64,000 nt of DNA from JAXMHQ01 sp046346665 (GCA_046346665.1 JAXMHQ010000008.1:62001-126000); one strand, 5' to 3'; shown: positions 49,454 to 58,620, numbered from the stretch's first letter. A program made the numbers and translations. The notes: generated from the sequence alone by a model not told the origin.

Positions 49454-51499
49454 CTAATTCCAGACACCCTTGAGCGGCCACACATCGAGCGAACGGACTT
49501 TTGCGCCAGCTGGGCCGAAGACCTGCACGCCGCGGCTGCCGACCGACGGGTAAACCAGGTCGGTAAAGACGCGCTCGCCGTCATTCACAAAGACCTCCAC
49601 GGAACAGGCATCGACAAAAACCCGCAGGGACAACGAACTATTTCGTGAATCCAACGGCGCAGTCTGAACTCCGGAGAACTTGGGATGAAAGCCGACGTCG
49701 CCGGATCGGGAACGATCCACGAATACCTGGCCCTGTTCGGAATCCAACCCAACCACCGTCGCCCCCCCGGCGCCCGCCAGCACGTTCAATCCCTGGCGGC
49801 CCGGGGCAACTTCCATTTCCACGGCGATTTCCAATTGATTGCCTGAGATCTCCTTGCTCTTCAACCATGCGTTTGCTTCCGCGATGGTGCCACCGCCGAA
49901 GTGAAAATGTCCGTCCCTCAAATTCTCCATTTCCCGGACCGGCTTTTGTATCAGCCGAACACCCTGCGCGGTTTGCCGCAAGCTAACCTCGCGAGGAATG
50001 GACATGGCGCTTCGCCATGGTGAGGTCGGGACTTTCTCGCCATATTCCCAATTGCTCATCCAGCCCAACCAAAGCCGACGGCCATCCGACTTCGGCACAT
50101 CGCTCCACGAGACGGCGGCATAATAATCTTTGCCGTAATCCAGCCACAAAGCCGATTCGGAGGCTGAACGCGCAGGCGAATCCGCCAGCATGACCTGGTC
50201 AATGTTGATATGCCCCCATCCAGCCGTGGCCTCGTCTACAATCTGCAGGACCGCTTTTTTGCCCTCAAATTCGCGAACATTCCACGAGCTCCATGCGAGA
50301 CGCTCATTGTCGGCCCCGGAGGCGGTGCGGACCACACGGCCCTCCACCAGCAAGTCCATGCGGGTCGACTTCTGAGCGCCACCCCCAATGAGAAAGTTAA
50401 GATAGGGCCTGCTGATTTCGAACTCGGGGGAGCTCAGGGTCCCGGTTGACTGGTCGCCGTTGAAAAAACTGTTTACCAGCCCGGCGCCCTTGTAGCCTTC
50501 AACCGGGTTTTGATTGGAGAATCTTCCCTTGGCCGGCGCCGGACCGAATGCATTTCCGGTCGATTTCCAGTTGCCGTACGTCCCGCCTTCGAAATCGGCA
50601 ACCGTGATCCCCCCGGGCACCCATTCGGGCGTCGGAGCCACGATGCAGTCCTTGTCGGGAATGAAGTTGGTGCCATCGAATCGGCCGATGAAGTATTGCC
50701 CGCCTGAACCGCCTGCAACGCTGCCGGGGTTCATGTTGACCACGAGGGCCCACCGCTTCTCACCCGTGCCCGCAACCGGCAGTTCGAACATATCCGGACA
50801 TTCCCACACCCCGCCGGTTGCGCCTGCGGGGCCGAACTGGCTCAGGAGCGTCCAATCCGTCAGATTGGTCGACCCATAAAAGCAAACCTTGTGATCCGCG
50901 GAGAGGGAGACGGACATGATCCATCGTTGTGTGGGTTCGTGCCAGCGGACTTTTGGATCCCGAAAGTCCCTTGAATTCAGGTTAATCACCGGGTTGCCGG
51001 CGTATTTTGTCCAGGTGCGGCCTTTGTCGTTGCTGTAGGCGACGCATTGGTATTGCAGGTTGTTGCTGGTGTTATACCCGGTGTAAATGGCGACCAGGGG
51101 TGGTTTGCCGCCTTTGCCGAAACCACTGGTGTTGTTCCAGTCCACGACGGCGCTCCCGGAAAAAATCATGACGCCGTCCTCCTCCGGCAAGGCCAGCGGC
51201 AGATGTTTCCAGTGAACCATGTCCGGACTGACGGCGTGGCCCCAGCTCATGTGTCCCCAGGTGTCGCCGAACGGATTGTATTGATAGAACAAGTGATATT
51301 CGCCGTCGTAGAAAACCAGTCCGTTCGGATCGTTCATCCAGTTCTTTTCCGGCGTGAAGTGGAATAGCGGGCGGAACGGTTCCGAATACGCCTTTGCCGT
51401 CACTGCCGGGCCGGCGCAAATAACGTCCGGGTGACTCGCGGCGACGATTACCAGTGCGGACCAGGAGAAACGCCCCAGTCTGAATAGATCAGCGATCAT
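49454..51499 (-). CDS. Secreted GH32 fructanase with inserted beta-sandwich module
   Basis: A 681-residue GH32 enzyme. Signal peptide: LGRFSWSALVIVAAS. Catalytic residues: nucleophile D57 in NWMNDPNG, Asp in FRDPKV, acid/base Glu in VWECPDMFEL. About 140 residues (300-440, ITVADFEGGTYGNWKSTG to GWGHINIDQVML) are inserted in the propeller and match the N-terminal module of the neighbouring GH32; they may be a fructan-binding domain. The C-terminal beta-sandwich (LRVFVDACSVEVFVNDGERV) is typical of GH32. It overlaps the fructokinase stop by 4 bases (ATGA), which fixes ATG 51499 as the start. It lacks the F/Y-Y-R C-terminal module, so it is probably free in the periplasm or medium. Confidence 0.94.
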   Translation of the reverse strand: MIADLFRLGRFSWSALVIVAASHPDVICAGPAVTAKAYSEPFRPLFHFTPEKNWMNDPNGLVFYDGEYHLFYQYNPFGDTWGHMSWGHAVSPDMVHWKHLPLALPEEDGVMIFSGSAVVDWNNTSGFGKGGKPPLVAIYTGYNTSNNLQYQCVAYSNDKGRTWTKYAGNPVINLNSRDFRDPKVRWHEPTQRWIMSVSLSADHKVCFYGSTNLTDWTLLSQFGPAGATGGVWECPDMFELPVAGTGEKRWALVVNMNPGSVAGGSGGQYFIGRFDGTNFIPDKDCIVAPTPEWVPGGITVADFEGGTYGNWKSTGNAFGPAPAKGRFSNQNPVEGYKGAGLVNSFFNGDQSTGTLSSPEFEISRPYLNFLIGGGAQKSTRMDLLVEGRVVRTASGADNERLAWSSWNVREFEGKKAVLQIVDEATAGWGHINIDQVMLADSPARSASESALWLDYGKDYYAAVSWSDVPKSDGRRLWLGWMSNWEYGEKVPTSPWRSAMSIPREVSLRQTAQGVRLIQKPVREMENLRDGHFHFGGGTIAEANAWLKSKEISGNQLEIAVEMEVAPGRQGLNVLAGAGGATVVGLDSEQGQVFVDRSRSGDVGFHPKFSGVQTAPLDSRNSSLSLRVFVDACSVEVFVNDGERVFTDLVYPSVGSRGVQVFGPAGAKVRSLDVWPLKGVWN

Positions 51500-52443
51500 G
51501 CGATGAGCTGTGCATCCGCGGAGGTCGACGTCGGATTGACAGGAACTTTGACGAGCTCGGGGACCAATGCCTTTCTGAATTTGTCGGGCAGGACGGGCGT
51601 TGCACCCTGGTGAGAGCATACGAAGTCCGCGATGTCGGCGGCCACGGAATGGATTTCGCCCAGGCTCATCCCCGCCAGCAGGCCCATCACCAAACCCGCC
51701 GTGAACGAATCTCCAGCCCCCACCGTGTCCACCACCTTGATGCAACTTCCCAATCGATCGGACCAATTGCCATCCTGATACAAAAGGCTTCCCTGCGCAC
51801 CGCGTGTCAGGGCAACCACCTTTAAACCAAAATGCCGCGCCAGCCATTCGATTTGCTTCTCAACAGAACCCTGCAACCCGAACATGTGCGCGATCACCGG
51901 CAATTCCTGGTCGTTCAACTTCAGAACGTTCACCAGTTTCAGAGACTGTTCCACGACGTTTTTGGAGTAGAACGTCTGGCGCAAATTGATGTCCAATACC
52001 TTGAAACAACGGGCGGGCGCCGAGGCGGCCAATTGCTGAATGACTTTGGATGCCGGCTGATGGCGCTGGGCAAGGCTGCCGAAACAAATGGCGTCGGCGT
52101 CGCGAACGGATTGGAGAGCTTCGCCAGTCAGTTCCAATCGATCCCAGGCAACATTCTCGCGGATTTCAAAATGCGGATTGCCATTTCCATTCAGTGAAAC
52201 CAGCACTGTTCCCGTCGGCGCGTGGTTGTCCACCTGGACGGTGTTGTCCGGCAGGCCCATGCGCCTGAACCGCGCGACAATCTCGTGCCCCAGGGAATCG
52301 TTGCCCACGCGCGTCACGACCCGGGCGGTGGCTCCCAGCGCCTGGGCATGGCAGGCGAAATTTGCCGGGGCGCCGCCGAGTTGGGGGCCGTCTGGCAGCA
52401 CGTCCCACAACACTTCCCCGATGCCCACTACTTTGAAACTCAT
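51496..52443 (-). CDS. PfkB family fructokinase
   Basis: Ribokinase-fold sugar kinase, most likely fructose to fructose-6-phosphate given the operon. PfkB signatures: GEVLWDVLPDGPQLGGAPAN near the N terminus and the C-terminal DTVGAGDSFTAGLVMG with the catalytic Asp in GAGDS. 315 residues, no signal peptide, cytosolic. ATG at 52443; the gap from the permease stop is 13 bases and the stop overlaps the next gene by 4 bases, so translation is coupled. Confidence 0.93.
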   Translation of the reverse strand: MSFKVVGIGEVLWDVLPDGPQLGGAPANFACHAQALGATARVVTRVGNDSLGHEIVARFRRMGLPDNTVQVDNHAPTGTVLVSLNGNGNPHFEIRENVAWDRLELTGEALQSVRDADAICFGSLAQRHQPASKVIQQLAASAPARCFKVLDINLRQTFYSKNVVEQSLKLVNVLKLNDQELPVIAHMFGLQGSVEKQIEWLARHFGLKVVALTRGAQGSLLYQDGNWSDRLGSCIKVVDTVGAGDSFTAGLVMGLLAGMSLGEIHSVAADIADFVCSHQGATPVLPDKFRKALVPELVKVPVNPTSTSADAQLIA

Positions 52444-52456
52444 AGCAATCGCCTTT

Positions 52457-53827
52457 TCAACCCTTCTGAGCCGGGGCGAGTGAACCGCCCGGTTCCGGTT
52501 CGATATCAATGCCCAGTTTGTGCTGCAGTTCCTCGAGCGGGATGCCCTTGGTTTCCGGCACCCACCACGTCACCCAAGCCAACTGCAATACCATCATCCC
52601 GCAGAAGAAGAGAAAGATGTACCCGGGAGCGAAAGCCGACACCATCTTGGGGAAAAGAGTCGTCAGCAGGGCGGCAAAGATCCAGTGCGTAAAACTTCCC
52701 AGGGTCTGTCCTTCCGCACGCTGGCGATTGGGGAAAATCTCCGAGATCAGCACCCAAATAACGGCTCCCTGGCCCACTGCATGAGACGCGATGAACGCAA
52801 ATATGCACGTGGGAACAATGCTGTAATTCTGGGTGAAGAAAGCCCACGCCGTAAGTCCCAGCGAGGCGATGTAACCAAAGGATCCAATCAGAAGAAGGGT
52901 GCGCCGGCCCAGGCGGTCGATCAGCCACAAACCCACGAAGGTAAATACCAGGTTCGTGATCCCAATCCCAACCGATTGAAGCAGGGCCGCCTTCGCTCCC
53001 AGCCCGGTCATTTCGAAAATGCGAGGGGCAAAATAGAGGATCGCATTAATGCCGGACAATTGATTGAAGAACGCCACGAGGAACGCGAGCATGATCGGCA
53101 CGCGAAGCCGCCAGGTCCAAAATGCGGCCGGCGTCGCCCGGTTCGTGGAGGCGGCGGCTATGGTGTCCGCCTCCGCTTCGATCTGTGCGGATGAGGCTTC
53201 CGGTTCAATCAGCCTGAGCACCTGGATGCCGGCCTCGCGGTCTCGTCCGCGCGTAATCAGCCAGCGCGGGCTTTCCGGGATGCCGAAACACATGAGCGTG
53301 TAAATCACCGAGGGAACCGCCGCCACACCCAGCATCCAGCGCCAGGCGTTTTCTCCAATACCCGCCAGCAATGCATTGGAGACAAAGGCGATCACGATTC
53401 CGAACACGATGTTGAATTGAAACATCCCGGCGAGCCGGCCCCGATAGGCGGGCGGCGCAATCTCTGAGATATAAAGAGGCGCGGCGACGGTGGAAATGCC
53501 GATGCCCAGTCCGCCGATGAATCGCGCGGCAATGAACATGCCCACCCCGTTTGCAAACGCGCAGCCTAACGCGGACACAACATAAAGAACGCCGATCCAA
53601 AGCAGCGTGGCCCGGCGGCCAAACCTGTCCGTCGGCCAGCAGCCCAACAGCGAGCCCAGGACAGTGCCGTAAAGAGCCGATCCCAGGGCAAACCCGTGAA
53701 GGGCGGGAGTCAGCCCCCACAACGCCTGTATCTTTTGCTCCGCGCCCGATATCACCACCGTATCGAAGCCAAAAAGAAACCCGGCCAGGGCGGAGGTGAT
53801 GGACCAAAAGACGATTTGCTTTTTCAT
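52457..53827 (-). CDS. Sugar porter family MFS permease
   Basis: Twelve-span proton-coupled sugar transporter of the sugar porter family (XylE/GLUT-like), probably for fructose or short fructo-oligosaccharides. Signatures: WSITSALAGFLFGFDTVVIS, DRFGRRATLLW, RFIGGLGIGIST, PESPRWLI in the central loop, QLSGINAILYFAPRIFE, DRLGRRTLLLIG and PETKGIPLEEL at the end. 456 residues. ATG at 53827 is used because the residues before it have no membrane character and come from the 3' part of the pseudopilin region. Inner membrane. Confidence 0.93.
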   Translation of the reverse strand: MKKQIVFWSITSALAGFLFGFDTVVISGAEQKIQALWGLTPALHGFALGSALYGTVLGSLLGCWPTDRFGRRATLLWIGVLYVVSALGCAFANGVGMFIAARFIGGLGIGISTVAAPLYISEIAPPAYRGRLAGMFQFNIVFGIVIAFVSNALLAGIGENAWRWMLGVAAVPSVIYTLMCFGIPESPRWLITRGRDREAGIQVLRLIEPEASSAQIEAEADTIAAASTNRATPAAFWTWRLRVPIMLAFLVAFFNQLSGINAILYFAPRIFEMTGLGAKAALLQSVGIGITNLVFTFVGLWLIDRLGRRTLLLIGSFGYIASLGLTAWAFFTQNYSIVPTCIFAFIASHAVGQGAVIWVLISEIFPNRQRAEGQTLGSFTHWIFAALLTTLFPKMVSAFAPGYIFLFFCGMMVLQLAWVTWWVPETKGIPLEELQHKLGIDIEPEPGGSLAPAQKG

Positions 53828-53849
53828 CAGGGTTGGAGGGCGTCGTGGA

Positions 53850-54653
53850 TCATTGGGCACCGGCGCGTTGCGTGGGATCCCAATACCGTGAATTGATGAC
53901 CGAAGGATCGGCCGGAGGGTTCGCCTCGGTGTTTTTGCGGCTTTCCGAATGCCCATCGGCAAAATTAACCACACCCCGCGAACCGTGCCGGGTCATATTC
54001 ACTCCTTCGCTTGCCACCATTGGGTTGGGCGAAGTTTTTTGACTGGCCGATGGCCACCACAATGTACCGGAAGAGGCTCCGTTGGTCCCATCCAACCCCG
54101 TGATGTTCTTGGGATCCTTGTCTCCGAGGACCATGCAATCGGTCGGCCGAACCACGGAACTGCGTTTGGTGTCACGCGCCGCGGCATAGGAATAGCCACC
54201 CACGGAAATATTATTCACAGTTTTTCCATACTCCGGGCCCGAGCCTAAAAAGTAGGAATTATATCCGTATCCTACACCGTCAAAATCCATGCGCCATACA
54301 AACTTGGCTGAGCCCGACTTTTCGTAAGCAGGACAATGGAACAGTTTGTCGTTGCCTTTGGCGTAATTCACGATGGCCATGCCCCACCAGTTGTTCAGGC
54401 TGTCGGTCTTGCTGTAGGATTTGATGGAGGCGGGGAAGATGTCATTGTTGTCATCGGTGTACATCTGCATGAACAGTCCGGTTTGACGCAGGTTGTTCAG
54501 GCAGGAGGTCGTGAGCGCCCTGCTCTTGGCTCTCGCGAGCGCCGGCAGCAGCATGGCCGCCAGGATCGCAATGATCGCGATCACGACGAGCAACTCGATC
54601 AGAGTGAAGGCGCGGCGGCTGACTTGCGGGGCGGGCAATTGTTCTTTTTTCAT
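53850..54653 (-). CDS. H-X9-DG type pseudopilin
   Basis: Type II/IV pseudopilin-like protein of 267 residues. The prepilin peptidase site and hydrophobic helix are RRAFTLIELLVVIAIIAILA (residues 13-32, cleavage expected before F16-T-L-I-E). The globular part has CLNNLRQTGLFMQMYTDDNN and ends with H-GSRGVVNFA-DG, the H-X9-DG motif typical of planctomycete and verrucomicrobial families. Located within the fructan operon, 80 bases after the surface-protein gene and 22 bases before the permease. Such pseudopilins are thought to form filaments or to aid polymer capture, but this is not shown. Confidence 0.9.
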   Translation of the reverse strand: MKKEQLPAPQVSRRAFTLIELLVVIAIIAILAAMLLPALARAKSRALTTSCLNNLRQTGLFMQMYTDDNNDIFPASIKSYSKTDSLNNWWGMAIVNYAKGNDKLFHCPAYEKSGSAKFVWRMDFDGVGYGYNSYFLGSGPEYGKTVNNISVGGYSYAAARDTKRSSVVRPTDCMVLGDKDPKNITGLDGTNGASSGTLWWPSASQKTSPNPMVASEGVNMTRHGSRGVVNFADGHSESRKNTEANPPADPSVINSRYWDPTQRAGAQ

Positions 54654-54682
54654 AATCGATTGCTGGATGGGAAACCCGGTTG

Positions 54683-54716
54683 GGCTGGCCTGCAGAGTTG
54701 ATTCTGCAGGCCAGCC
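54683..54716 (-). other. Perfect 13-base-pair hairpin between operon genes
   Basis: GGCTGGCCTGCAG (54683-54695) and CTGCAGGCCAGCC (54704-54716) pair perfectly around the 8-base loop AGTTGATT. It lies between the stop of the 837-residue gene and the start of the pseudopilin on the transcribed strand. With no U-tract next to it, it looks more like an RNA-stabilising or processing stem than a full terminator, and could set a higher level of the first gene. Confidence 0.8.
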
Positions 54717-54733
54717 TGAATCATCTCACGCGA

Positions 54734-57247
54734 TCAGCGGCGGACCCGGTAGAACCGGTTCGGGCCGTTCGTTGGAACGATGGCCTGGAAGTTCCCGGGC
54801 GAGAGCTGCGAGATCGCCGCCGCAGGCGACACATCGGCGTAAGGGCCGTTGGCCGTTGCGGCGCTTTGCACGACGAATGAGGCCGTGGTGTCTGAAGTCC
54901 CGGCCGTGAACTGCATCGTCACGTTGCCGCCGCCAGCGGTCGCGGTGGTGAATTTGATGAGCGGCAGGGCTACCAGCACAATATTGGTCGCCGGGCTTCC
55001 CTGATAGGAGAGCTGCCAGCCGCCATACGTCGTTCCATTCGGTGCGTTCACGAACTGGGTGTTCGCGCCGGTGTAGGCGCCGATGTTCTTCATCAACACA
55101 ATCTGCTGGCCGTTGGATTGCACCGTCGGCAGGTTGGTCAGGAAGAGCTGGCCATAGTTCAGGAGGAATTGGCCGCCGCCAAAGTCCATCGTGCTTACCC
55201 CGCCACCGGTCCCGTCGAAGGTCACCTTGCCCTCGTTCTGCAGCACCAGGCCCGTGGATTTGTAGGAGATATTCGGTCCCACCAGAGTCAGAAACACGTC
55301 GTTGGTGTTTCGCGGAGAAAAGACTCCATGGCCGTCCGCCAGCAACACGAGGCCGACATCCCAAACCGCGTTGCCGGTCAGCCTGGCGATGGAATGCGGG
55401 CTCGCAAATCTCCCGATCTGCACCCCGCCTGCTTTCAGCACGCCTCCCGACTGATTCCAGGTGGCATCGCCGTCAAGGCCGATGTGCGTGTCGCCCGCCA
55501 GGTTGGTGATGTTCCCCGAAACAAAGGTGAACGTGGATACGGCGCTGCCGTTGCGACCGACCTGGAAGCCATCGGGATCCTGTACCTGGATGGTTCCGCC
55601 ATTGAGCGTGTAGGTGGAAACGCCCCCATTGTCTCCATTATCGCCAACATAAAGACCAAGGTCGGTCCAGGCGCCGTTAAAAATGGTGAGCGTGCCGTTG
55701 GTATGCAGCACGGACGTGCCACCGCCGGTGCGCATCGTGTCCACGGCGAAATCTCCATTGATGACCAGGACATTCGTGTTCCCATTCACGAACGCAAAGT
55801 CCCCTGCGTCAGGAACACGGGCCAGATCCCAGTTGTTGGAGTTGCTGTAAAGGTTGTTGCCGCCGGCATCGGTCCATGTGATGAACTCATGGGGCGGGAG
55901 CACGGTGAGCGTCGCGTTGGAACTCGTCACTGTCACACCGCTGCAAACATTGCTGACCTTCACACGATAAGTCAACGCGTCCGAGTTGTGAACCTCGTTG
56001 ATGGTGTAACTGCTGCCGTTCGCGCCTGCAATGTCAACGCCATTGGTCTGCCATTGATACAGCAGATCGGAACCACCGGCGCCCACGGTGAACGTGACCG
56101 AATTGCTGACCACCACCGTCTGCGACTGCGGCTGGAACGAAATGCTGGGCGCAACACAAAGCGGCGCGGAAACCAGCACGATGTTCGTTCCCTGATACTT
56201 GATCTGCCAGCTGAAAGACCCGCCATCAAAAACAGATCCATCCGGCGCGTTCGCGAACTGGACGTCCGGCCCCGGATACGATCCGATCTGATCCATCAGA
56301 ACAAGGGTCTGGTTGGTCGCCGTCGCATTCGGCAGGTTGTTCAGAACCAGGGAAGCATTTTGAAGCAGGAGAATGCCGTTGCCGAGGTGCAGGGTGCTGA
56401 CGCCGACGCCCTGGCCATCAAATGTCACGCTGCCGTAGGTTCTCACCACCAACCCGGAGGAATTAAAGGTGACATTTGTGCCGATGATTTTAAGGTCGAC
56501 AGGCCCTGAATTCGGGGGATTGAAAACTCCGTGCCCATCCGCCAGCAACACAAGACCGGCGTTCCACTTTGCAGAGCCACTCAGTTCGACATAGGCGAAT
56601 GGACTCGCAAACCTTCCGATCTGCAGTCCGGCGCAGTTGAAGGTGCCGCCCGATTGAAACCAGGCAGCGGCGCCGTCGAGGCCGATGTGTGTGTCGGCGT
56701 TGGGTCCATTCAGCACGCCTCCCGTCATGTTGACCTGGCCATAGGAACCGCCGAAACGCGCCACAAAGAATGCGTTGCCGGTGCCGTTGTTGGTCACTGA
56801 ACCACCGTTCATGTTGAAATAGGCAACCGTGCCGTTGTTCCGGCCGATGTCAAAGTCGTCGGCACCGTCGTTGAGGACGATGGCCCCGCCGTTCAGGGTA
56901 TAGGTGGCCGTGCCCGGGCCATTCTCACAAATCCAGAGCCCGGGGTCGCCGCCGCTCGCGATCGTCAGCGTGCCGCTGCTCTGCGTCGCAGAACCGCCAG
57001 CCTCCAACCTCAATGAGTCCACCGTCCAGTTGCCGTTGATGAGAATGTCGGGCCCGGTCGTGGACACCGCCAGGTCCGCCGCTCCCGGGTTGCCGTTGGG
57101 ATCCCAGTTGAGGGAGTTGCTGAAGAGACCGTCCCCACCACCGTTGTCCCAAAAATAGAGGGCAGCCCTTGACGTGGAGGTGAACACCAGGCTGGAAGTG
57201 ACTAAAGCCCAGCCGATCCGGGCTTTCCAACTGTATTTATCTTTCAT
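54734..57247 (-). CDS. Secreted duplicated beta-helix surface protein
   Basis: An 837-residue exported protein, first gene of the fructan operon. Signal peptide: KARIGWALVTSSLVFTSTSRA. Two homologous halves of about 330 residues of autotransporter-type beta-helix repeats: each opens with a W-D-...-NNL/NGL-SNS-NW phrase (YFWDNGGGDGLFSNSLNW and TWTDAGGNNLYSNSNNW) and contains DTHIGLDG, then GLQIGRFASP or GVQIGRFASP, then VGLVLLADGHGVF or AGLVLLADGHGVF. Between them lies an Ig-like domain (about 405-480). The C terminus is a module ending in NRFYRVRR. No catalytic motif; a binding or scaffold role on the cell surface is a guess. ATG at 57247 follows the divergent promoter region. Confidence 0.85.
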   Translation of the reverse strand: MKDKYSWKARIGWALVTSSLVFTSTSRAALYFWDNGGGDGLFSNSLNWDPNGNPGAADLAVSTTGPDILINGNWTVDSLRLEAGGSATQSSGTLTIASGGDPGLWICENGPGTATYTLNGGAIVLNDGADDFDIGRNNGTVAYFNMNGGSVTNNGTGNAFFVARFGGSYGQVNMTGGVLNGPNADTHIGLDGAAAWFQSGGTFNCAGLQIGRFASPFAYVELSGSAKWNAGLVLLADGHGVFNPPNSGPVDLKIIGTNVTFNSSGLVVRTYGSVTFDGQGVGVSTLHLGNGILLLQNASLVLNNLPNATATNQTLVLMDQIGSYPGPDVQFANAPDGSVFDGGSFSWQIKYQGTNIVLVSAPLCVAPSISFQPQSQTVVVSNSVTFTVGAGGSDLLYQWQTNGVDIAGANGSSYTINEVHNSDALTYRVKVSNVCSGVTVTSSNATLTVLPPHEFITWTDAGGNNLYSNSNNWDLARVPDAGDFAFVNGNTNVLVINGDFAVDTMRTGGGTSVLHTNGTLTIFNGAWTDLGLYVGDNGDNGGVSTYTLNGGTIQVQDPDGFQVGRNGSAVSTFTFVSGNITNLAGDTHIGLDGDATWNQSGGVLKAGGVQIGRFASPHSIARLTGNAVWDVGLVLLADGHGVFSPRNTNDVFLTLVGPNISYKSTGLVLQNEGKVTFDGTGGGVSTMDFGGGQFLLNYGQLFLTNLPTVQSNGQQIVLMKNIGAYTGANTQFVNAPNGTTYGGWQLSYQGSPATNIVLVALPLIKFTTATAGGGNVTMQFTAGTSDTTASFVVQSAATANGPYADVSPAAAISQLSPGNFQAIVPTNGPNRFYRVRR

Positions 57248-57393
57248 GGTTGTTTTGGGTTCCAAGGGAATCGCACTCCCTCGATATTTTTCGTTTCTGT
57301 GCCGGAAGCAGTCCGCAGCGACTTCCGGTCGCGGCCCAAACCCTTCTAATGAAAACGCTGTTGCGCAGCCACTCAAGGGCGATTGGTAGTATT

Positions 57394-57422
57394 CTTTTAG
57401 CGCCCGTGATTCTTGTAAACAA
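57394..57422 (-). promoter_or_regulatory. Possible promoter of the fructan operon
   Basis: On the minus strand TTGTTT (57422-57417) and TAAAAG (57399-57394) are separated by 17 bases. They lie about 150 bases before the start of the first operon gene. Both are partial matches to the sigma-70 consensus, so this is a weak call. Confidence 0.3.
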
Positions 57423-57447
57423 TTTCAGACTAGACAAGCGTGAAGAT

Positions 57448-57485
57448 TCCTGACATTACAAGATCGCTTCCTGTCATTGACAGGA
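57448..57485. promoter_or_regulatory. Probable operator of the GntR/LacI-type regulator
   Basis: TCCTGTCATTGACAGGA (57469-57485) is a perfect palindrome with 8-base arms around a central T. A second, imperfect copy, TCCTGACATTACAAGAT (57448-57464), lies 21 bases upstream, two helical turns away. The pair ends 13 bases before the regulator ATG, a good place for self-repression and for control of the divergent fructan operon. Confidence 0.7.
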
Positions 57486-57498
57486 CGGTCTGAACCAT

Positions 57499-58620
57499 AT
57501 GAACAGCGAACCGAAGCACAGGGAGATCAGTCGTTTTCTGACGGGCGCGATCGCCAGCGGCAAATACAGCAACGGCGATCGCCTTCCCAGCGAGGCCCAG
57601 TTGGTCAAACAATTTCGCGTCTCGCGTCCAACGGTCGGTCGCGCGCTCCGGGATCTGGAGACGGAAGGATTGATTGAACGCAAAGCGGGCTCGGGAACAT
57701 TCGTGCGGGCGGCCTCGGAGCAAAGAACATCCACCCGGACCTTCGGACTGCTCGTTCCCGGGCTGGCGTCCACCGAGATTTTTCAAATTATCTGCGGCGA
57801 AATCGCCAGCCTCGCCCGAGTTCATGACTTTGGCTTGTTGTGGGGCGGATCGACGAATCCACGCGAGGACACGGACGCCAGCCTCGAGCACGCGATGGAA
57901 CTATGCCAGCAGTTCATCGCGCGGAAAATCAGCGGCGTTTTTCTCGCGCCCGCGGAGTTGCAGCCAGGCCAGGAGGAAGCCAATCGCGCCCTGGTCCAGG
58001 CGCTCCGGGAAGCGGGGATCCCCGTGGTATTGATTGACCGTGACTTCCTGGATTATCCGTTGCGCAGCGATTTTGACCTCGTCGGATTGGACAACATGGG
58101 CAGCGGTTTTTTGGTGGGTGAGCATCTCATCAAACTTGGGTGCAAGCGGATTCTTTTTGTGGCCCGCCCACTCTCGGCTCCGACGGTGAATGCCCGCATC
58201 GCGGGAGTTCGTGAAGCCATGGCAAGGCATGGCATCGAGACCATGGGCAACTGGATTCGACACGGCATCCCCGACGATCTCAAGTTCGTCCGGTCTCTCA
58301 CCGCGGGCAACCAGGCGGACGCCATCGTCTGTGCGAACGACTTCACGGCGGCAACCTTGTTGCGCTCCCTGGAATCCATCAGCGTGCGAGTGCCGCGGGA
58401 TATCCGGGTGGTCGGCTTTGACGACGTGAAATACGCCACGCTGGTTTCCCCGTCACTCACAACCATTCATCAACCCTGCCGTGACATCGCCGTGATCGCC
58501 TTCCAGAGCATGCTGGAACGCCTGGCGGATCCCGCCCTGCCGGCGCGGAGCATTTACCTGACACCGGGCCTGGTCGTTCGCGAATCCTGCGGCGCCTATC
58601 TGCCACGCCACAAAGGCTGA
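57499..58620 (+). CDS. GntR-HTH/LacI-sensor transcription regulator (AraR-like)
   Basis: A 373-residue regulator. The N-terminal winged helix (about residues 8-70, GKYSNGDRLPSEAQLVKQF, VSRPTVGRALRDLETEGLIE) is GntR-type. The remainder is a periplasmic-binding-protein-like sugar sensor as in LacI (FGLLVPGLASTEIFQIICGE, VVLIDRDFLDYPLRSDFDLV, VCANDFTAATLLRSLE, VVGFDDVKYATLVSPSLTTI). This swap of GntR DNA binding and LacI sensing is the AraR layout. It diverges from the fructan operon and likely responds to fructose or a related sugar. Palindromic operators lie just upstream. Confidence 0.92.
   Translation: MNSEPKHREISRFLTGAIASGKYSNGDRLPSEAQLVKQFRVSRPTVGRALRDLETEGLIERKAGSGTFVRAASEQRTSTRTFGLLVPGLASTEIFQIICGEIASLARVHDFGLLWGGSTNPREDTDASLEHAMELCQQFIARKISGVFLAPAELQPGQEEANRALVQALREAGIPVVLIDRDFLDYPLRSDFDLVGLDNMGSGFLVGEHLIKLGCKRILFVARPLSAPTVNARIAGVREAMARHGIETMGNWIRHGIPDDLKFVRSLTAGNQADAIVCANDFTAATLLRSLESISVRVPRDIRVVGFDDVKYATLVSPSLTTIHQPCRDIAVIAFQSMLERLADPALPARSIYLTPGLVVRESCGAYLPRHKG

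Noticed and set aside
57478..57483. TTGACA inside the operator as a -35 box for the regulator.
   Set aside because: The matching -10 would fall on the regulator start codon, so it cannot serve that gene unless the real start is further downstream.
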